From positions 62,001 through 126,000 of the forward strand of contig JANQKZ010000033.1 of NCBI GenBank assembly GCA_028280845.1: a stretch of DNA of 64,000 nt. The letters run 5' to 3'. Under the pieces are notes generated by a model that saw only the letters and a program-made list of their open reading frames with translations, was not told the DNA's origin and ran no database searches. The position numbers were made by a program, and so were the translations under genes. Of the stretch, positions 54,087 to 62,319 are shown one piece after another (position 1 is the stretch's first letter; each line of letters opens with the position of its first letter). The stretch comes from Opitutales bacterium. Lineage in GTDB: Bacteria > Verrucomicrobiota > Verrucomicrobiia > Opitutales > JABSRG01.

Positions 54087-55211
54087 ATGAAAATGCGGGG
54101 TATCCTATCCTTCCTATTTAAACTGTTCATCGCCCTGATCGGTCTGGGTGCCATTTTTGGTGTGATCATTGCCATCAAGGGGAAGCAATTCTCCGAGACC
54201 CCCCCCTTGGTCTTTCCTCCGGAAACGGTGACCTCCACCGAAGCAGCCGAGATGATCTGGGAGCAGACGATACCCGCGATCGGCACTTTCCGGTCGGAGG
54301 ACGGAATCGATGTGTCCGCCGAAGTGTCCGGCATCATAAATAAAGTCCATTTCGAATCCGGCCAATTCGTCGAAGCGGGGGACATCCTGATCGAGTTGGA
54401 TACCTCAGTGGAACGCGCTCAGTTGGTTGCTGCGGAAGCTGCAGCCGAGCTGGCCCAGATCAGCCTCGCTCGGTTTCAAGACCTGCGCCGAACCAACAGT
54501 GCTTCCCAGGCCGATCTGGACGCCGCCGAAGCCACTGCCAAGGAAACCGCCGCTAATGTCAAAGCCATCCAGGCCCGCATCGCCCTGAAATCCATCCGCG
54601 CTTCCTTCGATGGGCGGCTGGGAATTCGGCGTATTGACCCCGGGCAATTTATCAATGCCGGCCAATCCATCGTTGCCCTGCAGGCCCTCAACCCCATCCT
54701 GCTCGACTTTACCCTGCCTCAAAACCGCTTGGGTCAGGTGAAAACCGGTCTGGAAGTTCGGGTTACCTTGAATGCCTGGCCCGGGGAATCCTTTACCGGG
54801 ACGATTCGAGCCATAGATCCCGTCGTCAATGAATTGACCCGTAGCTTCAACCTTGAAGCCGTCTTTCCCAATCCGGAAGAAAAACTCCGGCCCGGCATGT
54901 TCGGACAGTTGGAAGTCATCCTTCCCGATTCCCGGCGAGTCATCGCGGTCCCCACCCCGTCCATTTACCGACAATCCTTCGGGGATACGCTGTTTGCCGT
55001 GGTCCCCGGTGAAAGCGGCATGATCGCCGAACAACGATTTGTGCGCACTGGGATCCGGCGTGGAGATTACACCGCAGTCATCGAAGGCGTGGAACCCGGC
55101 GAAGAGATCGTCACGGGGGGCATTTTCAAGCTCAGTAACGGTCGATCCGTCATCGTTGATAATAGCCAGGCTCCTGTATTCTCCATCAATCCTCAGCCAG
55201 TGAACCGCTAA
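54087..55211 (+). CDS. RND adaptor, third efflux system
   Basis: The start at ATG 54087 (MKMRGILSFLFKLF) is preceded by GAGGAA at 54078-54083, a good ribosome-binding site, and gives 374 residues; the frame extends 13 codons upstream from a TTG. An N-terminal membrane helix, the lipoyl motif 'EVSGIINKVHFESGQFVEAG', a coiled-coil hairpin ('AEAAAELAQISLARFQDLRR') and 'SIRASFDGRLGIRRIDPGQF' follow the AcrA/MexA-like plan. Its stop overlaps the start of the RND gene (TAATG). It should join the pump to a channel encoded elsewhere. Confidence 0.93.
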   Translation: MKMRGILSFLFKLFIALIGLGAIFGVIIAIKGKQFSETPPLVFPPETVTSTEAAEMIWEQTIPAIGTFRSEDGIDVSAEVSGIINKVHFESGQFVEAGDILIELDTSVERAQLVAAEAAAELAQISLARFQDLRRTNSASQADLDAAEATAKETAANVKAIQARIALKSIRASFDGRLGIRRIDPGQFINAGQSIVALQALNPILLDFTLPQNRLGQVKTGLEVRVTLNAWPGESFTGTIRAIDPVVNELTRSFNLEAVFPNPEEKLRPGMFGQLEVILPDSRRVIAVPTPSIYRQSFGDTLFAVVPGESGMIAEQRFVRTGIRRGDYTAVIEGVEPGEEIVTGGIFKLSNGRSVIVDNSQAPVFSINPQPVNR

Positions 55212-58200
55212 TGAAGGACTCGCGCCGCACCTTTACCGATATTTTTATCGAGAGACCGGTTCTCGCCATCGTGGTGAACCTCGTCATCATCATTGCGGGG
55301 TTAAACGCCATCGCATCCGCCACCCGCGGCTCAGGGGACTTTACCGTCCGCCAATATCCGAAGTCGGAGAATGCCTCCATAACCGTCACCACCCCCTATA
55401 TTGGTGCCGATGCGGAATTGGTGCGCGGGTTTATCACCACCCCCCTGGAACGGGCCATCGCCTCTGCCGATAACATCGACTACCTCACCTCCACCAGTGC
55501 CCAGGGCCTTTCCACGATACGCGCCCGCCTGGAGCTGAATACCGACGCCACTAAAGCATTGGCGGAAATCTCATCCAAGGTCGACCAGGTTCGTGGCGAC
55601 TTACCGCCGGAAGCAGAAGTCCCGGTCATCAACATCGAAACCGCGGATTCAGAAATTGCTGCCATGTATTTGAGTTTCGGGTCGGACATTCTGGAAACAA
55701 ACCAGGTGACCGACTACCTGGTCCGCATTGTCCAACCTGCCCTCACCGCCCTCCCCGGCGTCCAGCGTGCCGAAATTCTGGGAGCGCGCAACTATGCCAT
55801 GCGGATCTGGCTCCAGCCGGACAAACTGGCCGCTTACAATATTTCCCCGTCCGAGGTGCGCCAGGCCCTAACGGCTAACAATTTCTTATCTTCGGTGGGA
55901 TCCACCAAGGGGCAATTTATCCAGACCAACCTCACGACCAACACCAGCTTGTCCTCCATGGAGGAGTTTAAGCAACTGGCCATCCGCGAGATCGATGGCA
56001 CCATCATTCGGATTGAGGATGTGGCTGAAGTGGCCCTCGATGCCGAATTTTATGACGTGGATGTGCGCTTCTCCGGCCAGGAGGCCGTCTTCATGGGAAT
56101 CTGGGTGCTTCCCAACGCCAATGCCCTCGACGTCATCGGTAGAGTCAAAAGCGAGATGGTAACCCTACGGGATCGGTTTCCCGTGGGATTCTGGGGTGAT
56201 GTTGCCTATGATTCCACGGAGTATATTTCCACCGCCATCAAGGAAGTTGTAATTACGCTGCTCGAAACCCTCGCCATCGTGGTCGTGGTCATCTTCCTTT
56301 TCCTCGGAGCCCCCCGGGCCGTTGTTATCCCGGTCTTGTCCATCCCCCTCTCGCTGATTGGTGGCATTTTCCTTATGCAGGTATTTGGGTTCAGCCTCAA
56401 CCTGCTCACCCTCCTCGCCATCGTCTTATCTGTCGGCCTCGTGGTGGACGATGCCATCGTGGTCGTAGAGAATGTGGAACGGCACCTCAGGGACGGCCAT
56501 AGCCCCTTTGAGGCTGCCATCATGAGCGGGCGAGAACTCGCCGGCCCCATTATCGCTATGACCATTACCCTCGCCTCGGTTTACACACCCATTGCCTTTG
56601 CCGGTGGGTTGACCGGAGCCCTCTTCCAGGAATTCGCCATCACTCTGGCTGGTACCGTCGTCATTTCCGGTTTCGTCGCCCTCACCCTCTCCCCCATGTT
56701 GGCCTCCCAGCTGCTGAAAGCCAAAGATGAGGACAAGGGATTCTCCGGGCATATCAACCGGAACTTCGACCGGCTGCGTTTGCTCTACGGGCGGATTCTG
56801 GCCAGCATCATGCGCGCCCGGCCCGTCGCCTACATCGTTTGGATTGCGATCGTCCTCTCCCTGCTGCCACTCTTCATTATGTCCTCCATGACGACGGAAT
56901 TGGCTCCCACAGAGGACCAGGGCGTCGTCTTCGGCATTGTCAGCACCGATGCCCAGAATACGGTCGAACAGACCAGCCTCTACACGCGCCAGGTAAACGA
57001 CGCCTTCATGGCCCTCCCGGAGGCTCAATACAGTTTCCAAATCACCTTTCCCACCGGTGGGTTTGGTGGAGTTCTCATGGATAATTGGGGCGAGCGGGAC
57101 CGCACCATTTTCGATATTCGGATGGAATTGATGGGGAATCTGATGGGCATCCCCGGCATCCAGTTATTCCCCATCCTCCCGGCAGCCCTCCCTGGCGGAA
57201 GCAATTTCCCCGTGGAATTCGTTATCGCATCTACGGACAGCATCGAAAACATCGCTGAGCTAGCCCGAACCATTGCCGTAGAGGCTACCGCCAGCGGTCT
57301 CTTTGCCTTTCCTCCCGAAATTGATATTAAAATCGATACCACGGAAGCCCAGCTCGTCCTTGACCGGGACCGCATTGCGGACCTCAATCTGAACATGCAG
57401 CAGATCGGCCTCGATCTGGGCACCATGTTGAGTGGCGCATTTGTCAACCGGTTCAACATCGACGGTCTCAGCTACAAGGTTATTCCCCAGGTGCAACGCA
57501 TCGGTCGTCTCAACCCGGAGGATCTAACCCGCATCCACGTTTCCGGGCCGAATGGGGAACTCGTTCCTCTATCCAGCTTTGCCCGGATCGAAGAACAAAT
57601 TGTGCCTCGTTCCATTAACCGGTTTAACCAGCTCAACGCGGTGACGATTTCCGGTATCCCCGCCGCCCCCCTGGATTCGGCCCTCAAGGCCTTGGAAGAT
57701 GCCGCCGCCAAAACCCTGCCTGCCGGTTATGTAGTGGATTATGGAGGAGAATCCCGCCAGCTCCGCACAGAGGGTAGCCGGTTTCTCCCTTCCCTGGGCC
57801 TTGCCCTTACCCTCATTTTCCTTGTCCTCTCCGCCCAGTTCAACTCCTTCCGTGACCCCATTATCATTTTGCTGGGGTCCGCCCCCCTGGCCATGTTTGG
57901 TGCCCTGATCTTTACCGCTCTGCGCGCCCCGGGTGATCCCTGGACCCCTCACTGGAGTTGGGGCTGGACCACATCTTTAAACATTTATTCCCAGGTAGGG
58001 ATTATCACTCTTATCGGGCTGATTGCCAAAAATGGCATCCTGATCGTCGAGTTTGCCAATGTCCTCCAGCGGCGGGGTCGTTCCAAGCTGGAGGCGATCC
58101 AGGAAGCGTCAAAGCTTCGCCTTCGCCCCATCCTGATGACCACGGCCGCCACGGTTTTCGGTCATATGATGCTCATCTTCGTCACTGGCGCAGGAGCCGA

Positions 58201-58378
58201 AGCCCGGAACTCCATCGGCCTGGTCCTCGTACTCGGAATGGCCATCGGCACCTTCTTCACCCTCTTCCTTCTTCCCCCGCTCTACTACCTGATTGCCAAA
58301 GACCGTAAGGCAGGGGAAGCCTCCTCCCGCAAACAAATGCAGAAACAACACGAGGATCTTGAATTGGAACCGGCGTAG
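55211..58378 (+). CDS. RND efflux transporter, third system, AcrB-like
   Basis: A 1055-residue RND pump. The proton-relay residues are canonical: Asp-Asp in TM4 'GLVVDDAIVVVENVERHLRD' and Lys in TM10 'IGLIAKNGILIVEFANVLQR'. The periplasmic loops include 'FTDIFIERPVLAIVVNLVII' and 'TTELAPTEDQGVVFGIVSTD'. This one is closest to the AcrB/MdtBC-like branch, unlike the two other pumps in the window. It shares an overlapping stop/start with its adaptor. No outer-membrane channel is encoded next to it. The C-terminus is charged ('KQMQKQHEDLELEPA'). Confidence 0.95.
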   Translation: MKDSRRTFTDIFIERPVLAIVVNLVIIIAGLNAIASATRGSGDFTVRQYPKSENASITVTTPYIGADAELVRGFITTPLERAIASADNIDYLTSTSAQGLSTIRARLELNTDATKALAEISSKVDQVRGDLPPEAEVPVINIETADSEIAAMYLSFGSDILETNQVTDYLVRIVQPALTALPGVQRAEILGARNYAMRIWLQPDKLAAYNISPSEVRQALTANNFLSSVGSTKGQFIQTNLTTNTSLSSMEEFKQLAIREIDGTIIRIEDVAEVALDAEFYDVDVRFSGQEAVFMGIWVLPNANALDVIGRVKSEMVTLRDRFPVGFWGDVAYDSTEYISTAIKEVVITLLETLAIVVVVIFLFLGAPRAVVIPVLSIPLSLIGGIFLMQVFGFSLNLLTLLAIVLSVGLVVDDAIVVVENVERHLRDGHSPFEAAIMSGRELAGPIIAMTITLASVYTPIAFAGGLTGALFQEFAITLAGTVVISGFVALTLSPMLASQLLKAKDEDKGFSGHINRNFDRLRLLYGRILASIMRARPVAYIVWIAIVLSLLPLFIMSSMTTELAPTEDQGVVFGIVSTDAQNTVEQTSLYTRQVNDAFMALPEAQYSFQITFPTGGFGGVLMDNWGERDRTIFDIRMELMGNLMGIPGIQLFPILPAALPGGSNFPVEFVIASTDSIENIAELARTIAVEATASGLFAFPPEIDIKIDTTEAQLVLDRDRIADLNLNMQQIGLDLGTMLSGAFVNRFNIDGLSYKVIPQVQRIGRLNPEDLTRIHVSGPNGELVPLSSFARIEEQIVPRSINRFNQLNAVTISGIPAAPLDSALKALEDAAAKTLPAGYVVDYGGESRQLRTEGSRFLPSLGLALTLIFLVLSAQFNSFRDPIIILLGSAPLAMFGALIFTALRAPGDPWTPHWSWGWTTSLNIYSQVGIITLIGLIAKNGILIVEFANVLQRRGRSKLEAIQEASKLRLRPILMTTAATVFGHMMLIFVTGAGAEARNSIGLVLVLGMAIGTFFTLFLLPPLYYLIAKDRKAGEASSRKQMQKQHEDLELEPA

Positions 58379-58414
58379 AAAATGCCGCATACGAGGTGCT
58401 TAGTGGTTGTTGCA

Positions 58415-58478
58415 GGAGCGACTTTACGCCGCGATGGATTGACAACATCTGTGTTCGGTCGCGACGCAAGGTCGCTCC
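58415..58478. repeat. REP-like inverted repeat after the RND gene
   Basis: GGAGCGACTTTACGCCGCGA (58415-58434) and TCGCGACGCAAGGTCGCTCC (58459-58478) pair at 17 of 20 positions around a 24-base spacer. The sequence style, with GGAGCGAC ends, is that of intergenic REP-type elements. The rest of the 205-base gap shows no gene. Confidence 0.7.
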
Positions 58479-58583
58479 CAAAGTACCTCCCCATCACGGT
58501 CGCGGTGTAAGCGTAGTCGAAATCTATAGGGAGGGCGAGTTCAGCAAAGCCCGGGAGCCCCGCACCACGCATCCGGGAACCCC

Positions 58584-59438
58584 TCAAAGCACATCCGGCA
58601 CCAACCGCTGCTCCCCAAACGGCGGCCGCGTATAATGCCCCACCGGTGGACGCTCGCCGATCTCGATCGGGTCCGGCGTCAGGTCCTGGTAGGGAATCTT
58701 CGATAAGAGATGCGAAATACAGTTGATCCGCGCCCGCCGCTTACAGTCGGCCTCCACCACATACCAGGGGCTTTCCTCGGTATCGGTATGGGCAAACATG
58801 ATGTCCTTTGCCATTGAATACTCCACCCATTTGGCCCGGGATTCCAGATCCATGGGAGACAGTTTCCATCGCTTGGTCGGGTCTCCGTTCCTCGCCTGGA
58901 AGCGCTTCTCCTGCTCTTCATCGCTCACTGAGAAGTAATATTTGATCAGGATGATGCCCGAGCGAATCAGCATGTGCTCGAATTCCGGACACGCCCGGTA
59001 AAAGTCGTCCAGCTCTTCCTGGGTGCAAAACCCCATCACCCGCTCGACCCCCGCCCGGTTATACCAGCTCCGGTCAAAGAGCACCATCTCCCCCGCCGCC
59101 GGAAAGGCCTGTACATACCGCTGAAAATACCACTGCGTCTTCTCCCGCTCGGTCGGCGTCCCCAACGCCACCACCCGGCAGATTCGCGGATTCAAGGACT
59201 CCGTGATCCGCTTAATCACCCCCCCTTTTCCGGCAGCATCGCGCCCCTCAAACAATACGATCACCCGTAACCCCTGCTCCTTGATCCAATACTGCAACTT
59301 AATCAGCTCCACCTGCAGCCGGGCCAACTCCGCTTCATACCCTTTCTTCGAAACCCCCTTGTCCTTTCCTGATTTTGCCTGCTTGGACTTACCTTTGTCC
59401 TTCCCCGGCTGCCGTGCCGCTGCTTTTGCCTTACTCAT
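58584..59438 (-). CDS. ppk2: Polyphosphate kinase 2 (PPK2)
   Basis: A 284-residue protein. The first 33 residues are a lysine-rich low-complexity tail. The PPK2 core follows with Walker A 'VLFEGRDAAGKGGVIKRITE' (G65-G73), the Walker B-like 'FDRSWYNRAGVERVMGF' (121-137), and the lid 'KRWKLSPMDLESRAKW'. It is of single-domain class I length. It uses polyphosphate to phosphorylate nucleotides (ADP or GDP). The lysine tail may bind polyphosphate or nucleic acid. It is convergent with the RND operon and divergent from the GH94 genes; no direct pathway link is evident. Confidence 0.95.
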   Translation of the reverse strand: MSKAKAAARQPGKDKGKSKQAKSGKDKGVSKKGYEAELARLQVELIKLQYWIKEQGLRVIVLFEGRDAAGKGGVIKRITESLNPRICRVVALGTPTEREKTQWYFQRYVQAFPAAGEMVLFDRSWYNRAGVERVMGFCTQEELDDFYRACPEFEHMLIRSGIILIKYYFSVSDEEQEKRFQARNGDPTKRWKLSPMDLESRAKWVEYSMAKDIMFAHTDTEESPWYVVEADCKRRARINCISHLLSKIPYQDLTPDPIEIGERPPVGHYTRPPFGEQRLVPDVL

Positions 59439-59681
59439 GCTGATTTACTCGAGTTTGAGCTGCAAGGTACAGTTAAAATACCAAAGGCACAAGGGTGTTT
59501 CCAGCCCTCCCTGAAACCTGGATTCCGGAGGGAAGCAAAAGAGTCCATCCTTTTTGTCTCTTCTAAATCAAAAGGCAGCAGATTCTATATCAAAAGACGG
59601 GATTTCTAATGGATGCTCCGGCAGGATTTCTGCATAATTCCAGCCTATCCCAACCCCTATCTCATTTCTTAGATCTGCGTT

Positions 59682-62141
59682 ATGTCTACCCCTACCTTAC
59701 CGACTGATTCCTCCCCCGCCCCCCCCCAGTCAGACGCTTCGGCACCGCACAACTACGGGTTTTTTGATGACCATAATGGGGAATACGTCATCACCCGACC
59801 CAACACTCCCCGGTCCTGGACAAACTACCTGGGCGATACGGAGTACGGAGCCATCATTTCTAACAACGCCGGAGGCTACAGCTTTTTCCGATCCGCCGCA
59901 GACGGACGGTTTACCCGGATGCGTTTCAACAACGTTCCCATGGATCAACCCGGTCGTTACTTCTATCTGCGAGACCGCGCCGACGGGGATTTCTGGTCCA
60001 GTTCATGGCAACCCGTCGGTAAACCGCTGGACACCTTCGAGTCCACCTGCCGCCATGGGACCGCCTATAGCATGATCCAATCCCGCTACAAGAACATCGA
60101 GACCGAGGCCACCTACTTTGTCCCCCTCGGTCAGCGCTTCGAAGTCTGGCGGCTCAAGGTCACCAACCACCGGGACACGCCCTTCCAACTTTCTCTTTTT
60201 ACTTACTGCGAGTTTACCAACCACTGGAACATCGATCAGGACCAATTCAACCTGCAATATTCCCAATACATCGGGAAGGCGAGTTTTCAGGACAACATGG
60301 TGGAAATGGCGATCAACGCGAACCTCCCTCGCGACTGGGATAGCTTTAAGCGGGATGGCAACGCCATGCTCAGCTGGATGACGCTCCTCGGAGCGGAGAT
60401 CCAGGGCTTCGATCTCAGCCGGGATGCCTTTATCGGCCCATATGGAAGCTATGCCTCTCCCGATGTTTTGAAAACCGGTCGGACTACCCAGTCCACCACC
60501 TATGGAGATAACTCCTGCGGCACCCTCCACACCGAGTTTGACCTCCCCCCCGGAGAGACACGGGAAATCCTCGTCCTCATGGGCGTAGGAGCCGCTGGCA
60601 TAGAAGGTCGCCAGGCCGTGGAACGCTTCGGAGATCCCGAAGTGATCCAGGAGGAGCTCAGTAAATTAAAATCATTCTGGCATGCCAAACTCCAAAGCCT
60701 TTCAGTAGAGACCCCCGATCCGGATTTTGATTCCATGACCAATGTCTGGAATGCCTACAACTGCCTGATTACCTACGCCTGGTCCCGCTCCGCCTCATTT
60801 GTTTATAACGGGCACCGCAATGGGCTCGGGTTTCGCGACACGGTCCAGGACCTTCTCGCCGTAATCCCAGCCATTCCCGAGGAAGCCCGGGAACGGTTAG
60901 AGCTTATGCTCACCGGCCAGTTCTCCAATGGGGGGGCCCTCCCGGTAGTCAAAACCTTCGGTCACGAGCCGGGAAAGACGGCTATGATTCCACGCGAGGA
61001 CTTTCGCTCTGACGATTGCCTCTGGTTCTTCAATACCGTTCCTGCATATGTGGCGGAAACCGGAGACCTCGATTTCTATAAAATGGTGCTGCCCTATGCG
61101 GATGAGGGGGAAGCCACCGTCTTGGGCCACCTGCGCCGCGCCTTGGAATTCAATCTCGAACGCACCGGGAAACACGGACTTCCCTGCGGGCTCGCCGCCG
61201 ATTGGAATGATTGCCTCAAACTGGGATACTATGGGGAAAGCCTGTTTGTCACCTTCCAGGTCCGCCTCGGCCTCAGCGAGTATGAGAAGATCGCCAAGGT
61301 CCTGGGTGAATCCGAGGAAGCCGCCTGGGCTCATGACCATCGGCAAACCCTCGATCAACGCATCCAGGAATTCTGCTGGAGCCAGGATCGGTTCATCTGG
61401 GCCATCGCCGAGGATGGCACCTTTTACGGCACCCAGGAATCCAAAGAAGGAGCAGTCTACTTAAATACCCAGGCCTGGGCCGTTCTTTCCGGGGCCGCGA
61501 CTCCGGAACAGGCTGAAACCTGCATGGAGACCTTAAACCGGTTCCTCGCCACCAGCTATGGCGTACAGCTGTGTGCTCCCCCTGTCACAACCATGCCGGT
61601 CGAGATCATGGCGGCCCGGCTCTTCAATCCGGGCACCAAGGAAAACGCGGGCATCTTTAATCATCCACAGGGATGGGTCGTCATGGCCGAATGCCTGCTC
61701 GGCCACGGCGATCGGGCCTACGAATATCATGCTGCCTACATGCCGGCCAAATTTAATGACAAAGCCAACATCCGGCAGATAGAGCCCTATGTGCACGGCC
61801 AATCAACACACGCATCTATGAGTCCGCAGTATGGCAATGCCCGGATTCCCTGGCTCTCCGGTACCGCCGCCTGGTCCTATTACTCCTCCACTGCCTATAT
61901 CCTGGGAATCCGACCCGAACTGAAGGGCCTCCGTATCGATCCCTGCCTGCCGTCCAACTGGCCCGGCTACAGGGCAACCCGCCGCTTCCGTGGCATGAAC
62001 ATCCACATCGAAGTAAACAACCCCGAGGCCGTCCAAAAAGGCGTTGTCTCCATGACCCTTGATGGCCAGCCCGTTGAGGGGAACCTCCTTCCCGTCGACC
62101 AACTCCAGGACGGCAGCCAGATCGTTGTCACCATGGGCTGA
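59682..62141 (+). CDS. GH94 glycoside phosphorylase 1
   Basis: An 819-residue GH94 enzyme without signal peptide. The N-terminal beta-sandwich has '[20 protein letters not shown]' and '[12 protein letters not shown]'. The (alpha/alpha)6 catalytic barrel has the catalytic acid region '[20 protein letters not shown]' (D507, D510) and '[20 protein letters not shown]'. GH94 enzymes phosphorolyse beta-linked disaccharides such as cellobiose, chitobiose and cellobionic acid. The '[16 protein letters not shown]' stretch resembles chitobiose-phosphorylase-type members more than classic cellobiose phosphorylase. It lies upstream of a second GH94 gene, so two related substrates are probably processed in the cytoplasm. 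Confidence 0.93.
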   Translation: MSTPTLPTDSSPAPPQSDASAPHNYGFFDDHNGEYVITRPNTPRSWTNYLGDTEYGAIISNNAGGYSFFRSAADGRFTRMRFNNVPMDQPGRYFYLRDRADGDFWSSSWQPVGKPLDTFESTCRHGTAYSMIQSRYKNIETEATYFVPLGQRFEVWRLKVTNHRDTPFQLSLFTYCEFTNHWNIDQDQFNLQYSQYIGKASFQDNMVEMAINANLPRDWDSFKRDGNAMLSWMTLLGAEIQGFDLSRDAFIGPYGSYASPDVLKTGRTTQSTTYGDNSCGTLHTEFDLPPGETREILVLMGVGAAGIEGRQAVERFGDPEVIQEELSKLKSFWHAKLQSLSVETPDPDFDSMTNVWNAYNCLITYAWSRSASFVYNGHRNGLGFRDTVQDLLAVIPAIPEEARERLELMLTGQFSNGGALPVVKTFGHEPGKTAMIPREDFRSDDCLWFFNTVPAYVAETGDLDFYKMVLPYADEGEATVLGHLRRALEFNLERTGKHGLPCGLAADWNDCLKLGYYGESLFVTFQVRLGLSEYEKIAKVLGESEEAAWAHDHRQTLDQRIQEFCWSQDRFIWAIAEDGTFYGTQESKEGAVYLNTQAWAVLSGAATPEQAETCMETLNRFLATSYGVQLCAPPVTTMPVEIMAARLFNPGTKENAGIFNHPQGWVVMAECLLGHGDRAYEYHAAYMPAKFNDKANIRQIEPYVHGQSTHASMSPQYGNARIPWLSGTAAWSYYSSTAYILGIRPELKGLRIDPCLPSNWPGYRATRRFRGMNIHIEVNNPEAVQKGVVSMTLDGQPVEGNLLPVDQLQDGSQIVVTMG

Positions 62142-62219
62142 AACAGACCACATAGGGGCTGCGCTCGCGCAGGCCCGGGGCCGCTCCGATCACAAAACTG
62201 AACCCATTATCATTGCGAT

Positions 62220-62233
62220 CCCGCAAGTGCGGG
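62220..62233. repeat. Short palindrome between the two GH94 genes
   Basis: CCCGCA-AG-TGCGGG is a perfect hairpin within the 178-base gap. GC-rich palindromic text also follows the first stop codon. It resembles the REP-like elements at 34113 and 58415. Confidence 0.5.
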
Positions 62234-62319
62234 AGAAACAATCCCCTGGATACCAGCCACACCTGCCGCAGCCCAGGCGAAAACATAGTAAATTTCACAA
62301 CTCACATTTCACATTCCAC

